A DNA stretch of 64,000 nt from JAPKZH01 sp963715635 (GTDB taxonomy: Bacteria; Acidobacteriota; Aminicenantia; Aminicenantales; UBA4085), in assembly GCA_963715635.1 (NCBI GenBank), contig OY970261.1, positions 3,844,001 to 3,908,000 on the forward strand, given 5' to 3'. The translations under genes were made by a program, and so were the position numbers. This document shows, in pieces, positions 43,249-51,904 of this stretch (the stretch's first letter is position 1; the number at the start of each line of letters is the position of its first letter). Under the pieces are notes generated by a model, which worked only from the letters and a program-made list of their open reading frames with translations, had not been told where the DNA came from and searched no databases.

Positions 43249-44363
43249 ATGACCATGACGATTCAGCAGATGCTTCAAATCACGGTGGATGCGGATGCCA
43301 GCGATTTGCACCTCACGACTTATGTCCCACCGAGGATCCGCGTGCACGGCGTCTTGAAGAATATCGACCATCCTCCTCTCACGCCGGCCGAAACCAAGTC
43401 GCTTATCTACAGCATCCTCTCGGACAAGCAAAAAAAACAGTTCGAAGAAAAGATGGAGCTGGATTTTTCGTTCGGGATTAAAGATGTGGGCCGGTTCCGG
43501 GGCAATGTCTACATGCAGAAAGGCGCGGTGGCGGCCGCCATCCGAAGGTTCCTTCCATCGATGTGGAGCTTCGCCAAGCTGGGGATCCCCAGCGGGTCCA
43601 ACAGCTCTGTTATCTCCCGCGCGGCCTGATTCTCGTCACCGGGCCTACGGGGTGCGGCAAGTCCACCACCCTGGCCTGCATGATCGACCACGTCAACACC
43701 GAGCGCAGCGTTCATATCGTGACGATCGAAGAGCCCATCGAATATTATTTCACGCCGAAAAAGGCCCTGATCAACCAGCGGGAACTGTACGTGGATACGC
43801 TCTCTTATGCCAATGCCCTGCGCTCGGTGCTGCGCGAGGACCCCAACGTCGTCCTGGTCGGAGAGATGCGGGACTTGGAGACGGTCGAAGCCTGCCTGCG
43901 CGTCGCCGAGACCGGTCATTTAACGTTTTCCACCCTGCACACGAATTCGGCGGCGGAGACGATTTCGAGAATCATCGATATTTTTCCGCCCCAGTACCAG
44001 GCCCAGGCGCGGGTCATGCTGTCCATGACCCTGGAGGCCGTCCTGACCCAATCGCTGCTCCCCCTGGCCAACGGAAAAGGAAGGGTCTTGGCCATGGAAA
44101 TCCTGATCCCGAACTCCGCCATCCGTAACCTGATCCGGGAGAACAAGATCCATCAAATCTATTCCTCAATGCAGTTGGGCCAGGAAAAGTTTGGGATGCA
44201 GACTTTCAACCAGGCCCTGGCCGAATTATATTTCAAAAGACAAATCACTCTGGAGACTGCCATGAATGCGACCTCGTTTCCCGAGGAGCTGACGGACATC
44301 CTCCAGAGAAAAGAAGGATATCGACCAACGTCTTTTAATATCGGTATAAACGCCAAACGATAA
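43249..44363 (+). pseudogene. pilT: Pilus retraction ATPase PilT, single frameshift
   Basis: PilT drives pilus retraction. The first frame (43249-43629) gives a normal PilT N-terminus through RFRGNVYMQKGAVAAAIRRF and FAKLGIP. The remainder is in another frame from about 43596, with PRGLILVTGPTGCGKSTT, LVGEMRDLET and THLTFSTLHTNSA-like motifs (here GHLTFSTLHTNSA), to 44363. The shift falls in a run of four C bases (GGGATCCCC); one more C restores a continuous protein of about 371 aa. A true inactivating indel or a sequence error is equally possible. pilC starts 11 nt after the stop. Confidence 0.85.
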
Positions 44364-44374
44364 AGGAAGGAACA

Positions 44375-45577
44375 ATGGCCGTTTACATTTGGAAAGGCAA
44401 AAACAGGTACGGGGACAGTGTCAGCGGAGAGCGCGTGTCGGCCTCGCCCGATGAGCTCGCCCGTTTTCTCCAGAAAGAACAGATCACGGTCTCCACGATT
44501 ACGCCGAAAAGGGCCGGTTTCCGGCTTCCTTTTCTGCGCAGGGAAAAGGTCAAGTTAAAGGAGCTGGCCATCTACAGCCGGCAGCTTTCGGTCTTGATCG
44601 ACGCCGAGTTGCCCTTGATCCAGAGCTTGAACATTCTCGCCGAGCAGACCAAGAACAAGTATTTCAAGCGTGTCATCACGACCATCCGGGAGGATGTCGA
44701 GGCTGGCGCCAGTCTGAACCAGGCCAAGCGCAAATTTCCCAAAGCCTTTGATGACCTCTACTGCAACCTGGTCGCCTCTGGAGAGCAGAGCGGTTCCTTG
44801 GACACGATGCTCCAGCGTCTGTCCGAGTACATCGAGAAAAGCGTGAAGCTGCGGGCTCAGGTCCGGCAGGCGATGATTTACCCGGTGGGGATCCTCATCT
44901 TTTCCATCATCGTCGCGACGTTCATGCTGTGGAAAGTCATCCCGATTTTCGCCGGCATCTTCCAGGAACTCGGGGCCAGGCTTCCCTTCCTGACCCAGGC
45001 CGTCATCAACCTGAGCCACTTTGTCTCTAACTATTTTGTTTATATGGTCCTGGGCATTGTCGGCGCGATCTTTTTGTATCGGTATATCCGCCGGACGGAA
45101 CAGGGGCGTTGGGCGACCGATAAGTTCTATCTGAGAGTCCCGCTCTTCGGCAAACTCTTATCTAAAGTCGCCATTACCCGTATTACTCGGACGCTGAGTA
45201 CCCTGTTGGGAGGCGGCGTGTCGATGCTGGAGAGCTTGAAGATCACGTCATCAACGTCCGGAAACAAGATCATCGAGGACAGCGTCATGGAGGCCCGAAA
45301 ACTCGTCACGGAAGGGCGGAGTCTGACGGATGCCTTCCGGGAGACAGGACAGTTCCCGTTCATGCTCACCCAAATGGTCAGCGTCGGCGAGGCGACAGGA
45401 ACGCTGGACCAGATGCTGAGCAAGCTCGCGGATTTTTATGACGACGAAGTGAGTGCGACCGTCTCCGCACTGCTCTCCGTCATGGAGCCGGTGCTGCTCA
45501 TTTTCGTCGGCGGCCTCGTCGGATCGCTGGTCCTGTCCATGTACCTGCCGATCTTTAACCTGATGCAGCAATTCTGA
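44375..45577 (+). CDS. pilC: Type IV pilus inner-membrane platform protein PilC
   Basis: PilC (400 aa) is the polytopic base on which PilB and PilT act. Two T2SSF domains are seen (about 65-190 and 270-395), each followed by a membrane segment, with the motifs LSVLIDAELPLIQSLNILAEQ and LSTLLGGGVSMLESLKI. The C-terminus MEPVLLIFVGGLVGSLVLSMYLPIF is typical. AAAGGAAGGAAC precedes the ATG. Confidence 0.95.
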   Translation: MAVYIWKGKNRYGDSVSGERVSASPDELARFLQKEQITVSTITPKRAGFRLPFLRREKVKLKELAIYSRQLSVLIDAELPLIQSLNILAEQTKNKYFKRVITTIREDVEAGASLNQAKRKFPKAFDDLYCNLVASGEQSGSLDTMLQRLSEYIEKSVKLRAQVRQAMIYPVGILIFSIIVATFMLWKVIPIFAGIFQELGARLPFLTQAVINLSHFVSNYFVYMVLGIVGAIFLYRYIRRTEQGRWATDKFYLRVPLFGKLLSKVAITRITRTLSTLLGGGVSMLESLKITSSTSGNKIIEDSVMEARKLVTEGRSLTDAFRETGQFPFMLTQMVSVGEATGTLDQMLSKLADFYDDEVSATVSALLSVMEPVLLIFVGGLVGSLVLSMYLPIFNLMQQF

Positions 45578-45592
45578 GGACCCAGGGGCCCG

Positions 45593-46864
45593 ATGAGAAC
45601 GCTCAAGAAGAATATTCTCTCGATGATCTGGTACCGCCTGATCATCATCTCGACGCTCATCGTGGCGGCCGTGATCATCCAGCTGTCAACGTCCGAATTC
45701 CTCCCTCTCATGCCGTTCTATGTCTTCGTCCTGTGTTCATTTCTCTTGAGCGTGATCTATATCCTTCTCTATCATTGGGACCGTCACTATACGTTTCAGG
45801 CGTATCTTCAGATATTCATCGACCTCCTCCTGATCACCTACTTTGTGTATATTTCCGGAGGGCTGAACGGAAACCTTTATTTTCTCTATGTCTTTGCCAT
45901 CGTTGCCGCCAGCTTGGTCCTGTCCAAGCGCGCCGCCTACCTGATTGCCTCCTTGGCGGCCATCCTCTTTGGGGGATTGGCCGACGGAATGTACCTGGGG
46001 CTGATTCCCTACTTCCGGCCGGGCCAGTCCCGGGAGCTGTCCTTGGGGCTGGCGCTGTACACGATTTTCCTGGCTTGGGCGCTGTTTCTCGTGATCGCCG
46101 TTCTGGTCAATTATCTGGCCGGGAATCTTCGCAAAGCGCGCGAGGAGCTCGTCCAGGCGCAGAAGGAGCTGGACCGCAAAGAGCGCCTGGCCACGGCCGG
46201 CCGGGTGTCGGCGCTGATCGCCCACGAGATCCGGAACCCGCTGACGGCCGTCGCTGGTGCGGTCCAGGTCCTGAAGAACGAGCTGTCCCCGAACGAGGAC
46301 CAGGCCAATTTGATGGACATCATCATAAAGGAATCGCGGCGCGTCTCCCAGACGATCGAGCAGTTCCTGAGCCTGGCCTCTCCCGCCAAACCCGTTTTCT
46401 CCAAGTTCAGCCTGCCCCAGGTTTTGAAAGAGACTCTGACGATGCTGAAAATGGGCGGCGAGCTAAACGGCCGCGTCGCCATCCAGGGAAATTTCGAGAC
46501 GATCGACCTGGATTATTACGGCAATCCCAATCAGTTAAAGCAGGTCTTCTGGAACGTGGCCCGGAACGCCCTGCAGGCCATGCCGGAGGGGGGAACATTG
46601 GCCGTCGATTTTATCCAGGACAAGCGCGAGCTCCGGATGCGGTTTGCCGATACCGGCAAAGGCATGACGCCCGAGGAACAGGAACGCATCTTTGAGCCTT
46701 TTTATTCCCGGTTTGAAAACGGCAAGGGGCTGGGGATGGCCGTCGTCCAAAAAATTGTCGCTGACTATCAGGGGAAAATCCAGGTGTTCTCAGAGCCCCA
46801 GCAGGGCACGGAAATCCTCATTATCCTGCCCGCCCAGCCGGCGAACATAAGCGAAATGGAATAA
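45593..46864 (+). CDS. pilS: Sensor histidine kinase PilS
   Basis: A 423-aa membrane histidine kinase. About six helices occupy residues 15-185, as in Pseudomonas PilS. Then come a short coiled coil, the H-box IAHEIRNPLTAVAG, the N-box NPNQLKQVFWNVARNALQAM, ADTGKGM and GKGLGMAVVQ. PilS senses pilin levels in the membrane and controls PilR. The pilR gene follows after 9 nt. Confidence 0.92.
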   Translation: MRTLKKNILSMIWYRLIIISTLIVAAVIIQLSTSEFLPLMPFYVFVLCSFLLSVIYILLYHWDRHYTFQAYLQIFIDLLLITYFVYISGGLNGNLYFLYVFAIVAASLVLSKRAAYLIASLAAILFGGLADGMYLGLIPYFRPGQSRELSLGLALYTIFLAWALFLVIAVLVNYLAGNLRKAREELVQAQKELDRKERLATAGRVSALIAHEIRNPLTAVAGAVQVLKNELSPNEDQANLMDIIIKESRRVSQTIEQFLSLASPAKPVFSKFSLPQVLKETLTMLKMGGELNGRVAIQGNFETIDLDYYGNPNQLKQVFWNVARNALQAMPEGGTLAVDFIQDKRELRMRFADTGKGMTPEEQERIFEPFYSRFENGKGLGMAVVQKIVADYQGKIQVFSEPQQGTEILIILPAQPANISEME

Positions 46865-46873
46865 GAGCTGCCG

Positions 46874-48292
46874 ATGGAAACGATTCTCGTTGTCGATGAT
46901 GAAAAAAGCATACTGGACCTCCTCAGCATGGTTTTCAAGAAAGAGGGCTATCAGGTCAAAACAAACCCGGGAACGCCCAAGGTCTATGAGCTTCTCAGCG
47001 ACGACGATTTCGACCTCCTCATCTGCGATATCAAAATGCCCAAGGTCAACGGGATGGACCTGCTCAAAACCATCAAAAAGCAGAAGCCGATCGTGCCCGT
47101 CATCATGATCACCGCCTACGGCAGCGTCAAGCAGGCTGTGGAAGCCTTAAAATTCGGCGCTCTGGATTATGTCGTCAAGCCGTTCGATATCGAAGAGCTC
47201 AAGATCCTTGTCAGCCATGGCCTGGAGGAAAGGAAACTCCGGGAAGAAAACATCCTTCTCAAGAAAAGCTTCCAAGAGCAGTCGAGCTTCGAGAACATGA
47301 TCGGCAAAAGCAAAGCCATGCGCGAAGTCTTTGGCCTCATCGAAAAAGTGGCGACAACGGATTCCACCGTCCTGATCACGGGAGAAAGCGGGACGGGCAA
47401 GGAAATGGCGGCACGGGCCATTCATGCCCTCAGCCGGCGCCGGGAGCGGCCGTTCGTCTCCATCAATTGCGCGGCCCTGCCGGAGAGTCTCCTGGAGAGC
47501 GAGCTCTTCGGCCATACCAAGGGCTCTTTTACGGGCGCTGTGGCGGATAAAAAAGGCATGTTTGAAACCGCCCATGCCGGGACGATCTTCTTGGATGAGG
47601 TCGGCGAGCTTTCCCCTTGGACCCAAGTGAAGCTCTTCCGCGTCCTCCAGGAACGAAGCATCCGCAGGGTCGGTGGGACGGATGAGATCCCCGTCAACGT
47701 CCGGATCATCGCCGCGACGAACCAGGATTTAAAAAAAAGAATCGAGGAGGGAAAATTCCGGGAAGAATTATTCTACCGCTTGAACGTCGTTTCTTTTGAG
47801 ATGCCGGCGCTTCGCAAGAGAATCGAGGATATGCCCCTGCTGGTCTCACATTTCTTCCAGAAGCACTGCGAGAAAATGGGACGGAAGACGAAACGGCTCA
47901 CCCCGGAGGTCGTCAGCTTTCTCGAGACCTACGCCTGGCCGGGAAATGTCCGGGAGCTGGAGAACCTGATCGAACGGATCGTGGCCGTCGAGGAGCGGGA
48001 GACCATCACTGTCTCCAGCCTCCCCAGGGACATCCTGGAAACTGGGCGGCGCGAGGATGACTCGGTGATCCTCAGGTCCGGTTTTGACCTGGAAAGCCAT
48101 CTCGATCATATCGCCAAAAAGTATATCCAGGAGGCGGGCTCGGTATCGGGAGGAAATATGAAAAAAATGGCTTCCCTCCTGGGGATCAGCTACCGCTCGC
48201 TGCGCTATCTCATCGATAAATATGAATTGAAATCCTTTAAAAGGTCTGAGCAGCGAGAGGAAGGCAATGAGGATAAAGCCATCTCTTATTGA
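46874..48292 (+). CDS. pilR: Sigma-54-dependent response regulator PilR
   Basis: PilR (472 aa) activates sigma-54 promoters of pilin genes. The receiver domain (1-120) has VVDDEKS and CDIKMPKVNGMD with the phosphoacceptor Asp. The AAA+ domain (about 140-380) has ITGESGTGKEMAARAIH, GHTKGSFTGAVADK (a GSFTGA form of the GAFTGA loop) and FLDEVGELS. A Fis-type helix-turn-helix closes it (about 415-460). The sigma-54 promoter 110 bp downstream is an obvious target. Confidence 0.95.
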   Translation: METILVVDDEKSILDLLSMVFKKEGYQVKTNPGTPKVYELLSDDDFDLLICDIKMPKVNGMDLLKTIKKQKPIVPVIMITAYGSVKQAVEALKFGALDYVVKPFDIEELKILVSHGLEERKLREENILLKKSFQEQSSFENMIGKSKAMREVFGLIEKVATTDSTVLITGESGTGKEMAARAIHALSRRRERPFVSINCAALPESLLESELFGHTKGSFTGAVADKKGMFETAHAGTIFLDEVGELSPWTQVKLFRVLQERSIRRVGGTDEIPVNVRIIAATNQDLKKRIEEGKFREELFYRLNVVSFEMPALRKRIEDMPLLVSHFFQKHCEKMGRKTKRLTPEVVSFLETYAWPGNVRELENLIERIVAVEERETITVSSLPRDILETGRREDDSVILRSGFDLESHLDHIAKKYIQEAGSVSGGNMKKMASLLGISYRSLRYLIDKYELKSFKRSEQREEGNEDKAISY

Positions 48293-48318
48293 TGACAATA
48301 TTTGGCATGCCATGACAA
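48292..48318. promoter_or_regulatory. Direct repeat ATGACAA, candidate PilR sites
   Basis: ATGACAA occurs at 48292-48298 and 48312-48318, 20 bp apart (about two helical turns), 90-110 bp upstream of the sigma-54 promoter, a normal enhancer distance. The first copy overlaps the pilR stop. Confidence 0.35.
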
Positions 48319-48400
48319 ATAACGGCACTAATTGGGAATTATATTCCAGGAAAGAAAACATATATTATTTATTATCAATAACTTGTAATTATGAAAAAGT

Positions 48401-48416
48401 TGGCACAGAACTTGCT
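48401..48416 (+). promoter_or_regulatory. Sigma-54 promoter of the pilin genes
   Basis: TGGCACAGAACTTGCT matches the -24/-12 consensus TGGCACRN4TTGCW at every fixed position. The ATG of the first pilin is about 78 nt downstream and has AAGGAGG before it. pilR just upstream encodes the matching activator. Confidence 0.88.
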
Positions 48417-48493
48417 AAATAATAGCATGCGTAAAGCAAATTCATTACCTTGATGGAAACTAACCAATCCACAAGGAAAAAGGAGGTTTTTAA

Positions 48494-49036
48494 ATGTTTA
48501 AAAAGGAAAAAGGCTTCACCCTGATCGAGTTGCTGATCGTCGTTGCCATCATCGGGATTCTGGCTGCACTGCTCATCCCCAACGCCCTCACCGCTCTTCA
48601 GAAAGCCAAAGTCAGAGGCACCCAGAAGGACATCAACTCCATCGCCACGGCCCTCACAGACTTCCTCACGGACAAGGGCACTTTTCTTAACCAGATTACC
48701 AGCAGCGGCGCTCTCGCGGTAGGCGGCGATGTGGCTCTCAAGCTTTCCCCCTTCTACCTCAAAGTTCTTCCCACTAATGACCAGTGGAGTCAGCCCTTCG
48801 AGGTTTACACGGGCCTAGACGTTGAGGGTGTCTATGGAGTCACCGGCGCTGCGGCCGATGATTTCATCGTCTGCTCTCTGGGCAGGGACAAAGCGGCCGC
48901 CGACGGCTGGAGCTACGACCCGACCAACCCCGAATCCGGTCTGTACGTGATCAACACCAACGCTGATTTCGATCGCGACCTGGTCAACTGGAACGGCACG
49001 TTCATCCGCGGTCCGAGAGCCGGATCCGTCAGCTAA
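48494..49036 (+). CDS. Type IV major pilin / GspG-like (copy 1)
   Basis: A 180-aa prepilin: short leader MFKKEKG, then cleavage site G|FTLIELLIVVAIIGILAAL with Glu five residues after the cut. The globular domain has one disulphide-free core and ends with YDPTNPESGLYVI and RDLVNWNGTFIRGPRAG. Position behind a sigma-54 promoter and pilR indicates the main pilin. A strong terminator follows, so most transcripts should end here. The next gene is a 658-bp-offset near-duplicate. Confidence 0.93.
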   Translation: MFKKEKGFTLIELLIVVAIIGILAALLIPNALTALQKAKVRGTQKDINSIATALTDFLTDKGTFLNQITSSGALAVGGDVALKLSPFYLKVLPTNDQWSQPFEVYTGLDVEGVYGVTGAAADDFIVCSLGRDKAAADGWSYDPTNPESGLYVINTNADFDRDLVNWNGTFIRGPRAGSVS

Positions 49037-49060
49037 CACGTCCTAGGGCAGAGGTCCTCA

Positions 49061-49101
49061 AATGGGCGATACAGAACGAAGCTGTATCGCCCATTTTTTT
49101 T
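49061..49101 (+). terminator. Rho-independent terminator after pilin copy 1
   Basis: A 14-bp perfect stem AATGGGCGATACAG/CTGTATCGCCCATT (49061-49074, 49082-49095) with a 7-nt loop, followed by eight T. Confidence 0.93.
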
Positions 49102-49157
49102 CTCCCGCGAAAAGTCGGAGCGACCTTTAGGAAATTCAGGTTTCAGGAAGGGCCAAA

Positions 49158-49694
49158 ATGAAAAGAAGAGGATTCACGCTAATCGAGCTTTTGATCGTCG
49201 TTGCCATCATCGGGATTCTGGCTGCACTGCTCATCCCCAACGCCCTCACCGCTCTTCAGAAAGCCAAAGTCAGAGGCACCCAGAAGGACATCAACTCCAT
49301 CGCCACGGCCCTCACGAACTTCCTCACGGACAAGGGCACTTTTCTTAACCAGATTACCAGCAGCGGCGCTCTCGCGGTGGGCGGCGATGTGGCTGTCAAG
49401 CTTTCCCCCTTCTACCTCAAAGTTCTTCCCACTAATGACCAGTGGAGTCAGCCCTTCGAGGTTTACACGGGCCTAGACGTTGAGGGTGTCTATGGAGTCA
49501 CCGGCGCTGCGGCCGATGATTTCATCGTCTGCTCTCTGGGCAGGGACAAAGCGGCCGCCGACGGCTGGAGCTACGACCCGACCAACCCCGAATCCGGTCT
49601 GTACGTGATCAACACCAACGCCGATTTCGATCGCGACCTGGTCAACTGGAACGGCGAGTTCATCCGCGGTCCGAGAGCCGGATCCATCAGCTAA
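49158..49694 (+). CDS. Type IV major pilin / GspG-like (copy 2, hybrid)
   Basis: A 178-aa prepilin almost identical to copy 1 after residue 10. The leader MKRRG and the codon choice up to GATCGTCGT resemble the third pilin instead, showing that this gene is a hybrid formed by the tandem duplication. Differences from copy 1 include D/N in the ALTNFL region, A/V after GGDVA and T/E in NGEFIRG. It lies behind the copy 1 terminator and has no obvious sigma-54 site of its own, so expression may depend on readthrough. Confidence 0.9.
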   Translation: MKRRGFTLIELLIVVAIIGILAALLIPNALTALQKAKVRGTQKDINSIATALTNFLTDKGTFLNQITSSGALAVGGDVAVKLSPFYLKVLPTNDQWSQPFEVYTGLDVEGVYGVTGAAADDFIVCSLGRDKAAADGWSYDPTNPESGLYVINTNADFDRDLVNWNGEFIRGPRAGSIS

Positions 49695-49718
49695 CACGTC
49701 CTAGGGCAGAGGTCCTCA

Positions 49719-49759
49719 AATGGGCGATACAGAACGAAGCTGTATCGCCCATTTTTTTT
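49719..49759 (+). terminator. Rho-independent terminator after pilin copy 2
   Basis: The same 14-bp stem as after copy 1 (49719-49732, 49740-49753) with 7-nt loop and eight T, duplicated with the unit. Confidence 0.93.
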
Positions 49760-49815
49760 CTCCCGCGAAAAGTCGGAGCGACCTCTAGGAAATTCAGGTT
49801 TCAGGAAGGGCCAAT

Positions 49816-50311
49816 ATGAAAAGGAAAGGCTTCACGCTGATCGAGCTTTTGATCGTCGTCGCCATCATCGGCCTCCTTGCCGCTCTTCTCGTGCCCATCG
49901 TCTAGGAAGCCATGCAAAAGGACAAACAGAAAGGTACGATGCAGGAAATGAATTCTCTGGCCCAATCCATGATGATGTTTATCACGGACACCGGCTATGC
50001 GCCGTCCAATCCCGACGGCGACCTCTCACCGAGCCAGCCGATATTCAGCGAGCTCTCGGCCCTCCATATCAAAATCATTTCCATGAAAGATCAGTGGGGC
50101 GCCCCTAAGGGTTTGGACACGCTCGTCGTGCGCGGGACAGCTCGGTATCGATGCAGCGAATGTCGGTGAAGATGATTACCTCATCCAGTCCCTCGGCCTG
50201 GACGGCTTGGATGAGGGATTTGCTTACGATTCTAGTAGTCCCCAGGGTTTTTATTCCGTTGATAAGATATCTGATTTTAATAATGACCTGATCATCTGGA
50301 CCGGAAACTGA
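49816..50311 (+). pseudogene. Third pilin gene, stop codon plus frameshift
   Basis: Begins MKRKGFTLIELLIVVAIIG with a normal prepilin site, then TAG at 49903-49905 after the hydrophobic helix. The same frame continues with QKDKQKGTMQEMNSLA and KDQWGAP; near 50104-50110 a shift (one base gained or two lost) moves the sequence to another frame that reads VGEDDYLIQSLGLDG, SPQGFYSV and NNDLIIWTGN to TGA at 50309-50311. The domain matches the other pilins but is divergent, so this was a distinct minor or older pilin. Two independent lesions argue for a true pseudogene. Confidence 0.85.
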
Positions 50312-50364
50312 ATCCGGGCCCCCAGAAGCAGCTCGCAAGGTTCTTAACCCCTCCCCTTTTATTG

Positions 50365-50370
50365 TATAAT
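50365..50370 (+). promoter_or_regulatory. Candidate -10 box for plsC, near-leaderless
   Basis: A perfect TATAAT lies 8 nt before the ATG at 50379 with no ribosome site between. The -35 region is weak (TTCTTA-like). If used, the mRNA would be nearly leaderless. Confidence 0.3.
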
Positions 50371-50378
50371 GGGTTCTG

Positions 50379-51089
50379 ATGAAAATCAGGACCATCCTGC
50401 TTCTTCTGATCTATGTGGTCATCGTCCTGTGTGTAATCCCCGTTCTTTTGCTCTGCCTGCTAGTCAGAGCCCGGGACCCGCTGTTGGCCATCGGCAAATG
50501 GGCTATGCGCTTAAGCAGGAGGTTGCTCGGCCTGCATCTCGATGTTTCGGGAGTGGAGGCGATCGACCCGAAGCGATCGTACATTTTTATGCCCAATCAC
50601 CTCAGCTTTCTGGACGGACCGATGATGTTCATGCTCATTCCCCAGCCGGTGAGGGTAATCTTGAAAAAGCAGGTTTTCCGGATCCCCGTCGTCGGTCCCG
50701 GGATGAGGTTCGTCGAGTTTGTCCCTGTGGACCGGAAGGGGGCCAAAGGGGGAAGGGCGAGTATCGAGCGGGCTGCCCGGCTGATGCGGGAGAAGGGTTA
50801 CTCCTTCCTGGTTTTTCCTGAGGGGACGAGAAGCCATGACGGCCAATTGCAGAGATTCAGGCGCGGAGGGTTTTTCCTGGCGGTGGAAAGCGGGGTCCCG
50901 ATCGTGCCCGTTTCCATCAAGGGGACGTTCGAAATGATGCCCAGAGGCAGCTTTTTTGTCAGAAAAGGACGCATCCGGGTGGTTTTTCATCCGGCGGTGA
51001 CCGTCAAGGGCTATCAGGCGGAAAACCTGGCAGATTTGATCGACAGGGTCAGGATGATTATTCAGACGGGACTTGGGGAGGAAGGATAA
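50379..51089 (+). CDS. plsC: 1-acyl-sn-glycerol-3-phosphate acyltransferase
   Basis: PlsC acylates lysophosphatidic acid to phosphatidic acid. The 236-aa protein has an N-terminal membrane helix (about 5-28), the catalytic NHLSFLDG (HX4D) near 75, FVPVDRKG and FPEGTRSHDG for glycerol-phosphate binding, and VPVSIKGTFEMMPRG. The ATG has no clear ribosome site. The stop overlaps the ATG of the next gene (TAATG). Confidence 0.92.
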   Translation: MKIRTILLLLIYVVIVLCVIPVLLLCLLVRARDPLLAIGKWAMRLSRRLLGLHLDVSGVEAIDPKRSYIFMPNHLSFLDGPMMFMLIPQPVRVILKKQVFRIPVVGPGMRFVEFVPVDRKGAKGGRASIERAARLMREKGYSFLVFPEGTRSHDGQLQRFRRGGFFLAVESGVPIVPVSIKGTFEMMPRGSFFVRKGRIRVVFHPAVTVKGYQAENLADLIDRVRMIIQTGLGEEG

Positions 51090-51652
51090 TGAATTATGAA
51101 AAAGCGGCAGGACGGCTGGGCCGGCTGCTTGACGGATTTTTTAAGGATAACGGCAGGACCCTTGAGGATGCGGCCAAGGCCTGCGTCCGGAGTCTGCGCG
51201 CCGAAGGCAAGATCCTTGTCTTCGGCAACGGCGGAAGCGCCGCGGAAGCCCAGCATTTTGCTGCGGAACTCGTGAATCGGTTCTTGAAGACGAGGCCTGC
51301 CCTGCGCGCTATTGCCCTGTCCACGGACACCTCGGTGCTGACATCGGTGGGAAACGATTCGGGATTTGACTGGGTTTTCAGCCGGCAGGTCGAAGCCCTG
51401 GCCGAACGCGGCGATGTCGCTCTGGCTCTTTCCACGAGCGGCAATTCTCCGAATGTCATCAATGCTTTGAAGGAGGCCAAGAAGAAAAAATGCGTGACCA
51501 TCGCCATGACGGGAAAGGGCGGAGGGAAAATGGCCCGGCTCCCCGATTACCTGCTTGACGTCCCTTCCTCAGAGACGCCCCGCGTCCAGGAAGTCCACCT
51601 CTTCTTGCTTCACCTTCTCGCCGAGGAAATCGAAAACGAGCTATCAAAATAA
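51089..51652 (+). CDS. SIS-domain sugar isomerase, GmhA-like
   Basis: A 187-aa SIS protein similar to phosphoheptose isomerase, which converts sedoheptulose 7-phosphate to D-glycero-D-manno-heptose 7-phosphate for LPS. Seen: FGNGGSAAEAQHFAAELVNRF, LTSVGNDSGFDWVFSRQVEAL, LSTSGNSPNVINALKEAK and a C-terminal EVHLFLLHLLAEEIE with the catalytic His region. All match GmhA. No other heptose gene is present, so DiaA-like or related roles are possible. Confidence 0.85.
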   Translation: MNYEKAAGRLGRLLDGFFKDNGRTLEDAAKACVRSLRAEGKILVFGNGGSAAEAQHFAAELVNRFLKTRPALRAIALSTDTSVLTSVGNDSGFDWVFSRQVEALAERGDVALALSTSGNSPNVINALKEAKKKKCVTIAMTGKGGGKMARLPDYLLDVPSSETPRVQEVHLFLLHLLAEEIENELSK

Positions 51653-51904
51653 AGAAAGATCCGGTAACGGCCGCAGCGACCATGGAAGGTTTAGCCTTCA
51701 TGAACCGCTCTTCGAGGGAACCCGGCCATGCCGGGCGCCGAGAATGTTTGAACTAGAACCGGAAAAAATTGACGCCACGGTGTGGACAAGGACACTTTTT
51801 TAAGCCGTGATCAGGCGTGTGAGATACGCAGGCGCTGAGAAGAGCGTGGTGAGGGAACGGCGTTAAAAACCTGAAAGGGAGCAAGGCCGCTACCGGATCT
51901 TTCC
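51653..51904. other. Convergent intergenic region with hairpins
   Basis: 252 bp between convergent stops. There are two hairpins: a bulged CAT-GAAGG/CCTTC-ATG at about 51681-51702 and CCCGGC/GCCGGG at 51721-51726/51730-51735. A GTGT/ACAC pair ending in six T lies near 51783-51804. Terminators are expected here; I see no gene. Confidence 0.45.

Larger units (their letters stand above)
48535..49850 (+). repeat. 658-bp tandem duplication containing pilin plus terminator
   Basis: Two near-identical units (48535-49192 and 49193-49850) start inside the conserved signal/N-helix codons of one pilin and end at the same point of the next. Each contains the pilin body, stop codon, terminator and the leader of the following pilin. 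Only scattered base differences separate them, so the event is recent or maintained by conversion. Confidence 0.9.

Noticed and set aside
43560..43610. Programmed frameshifting in pilT
   Set aside because: There is no slippery heptamer or downstream pseudoknot, and PilT is not known to need it; indel or sequence error is simpler.
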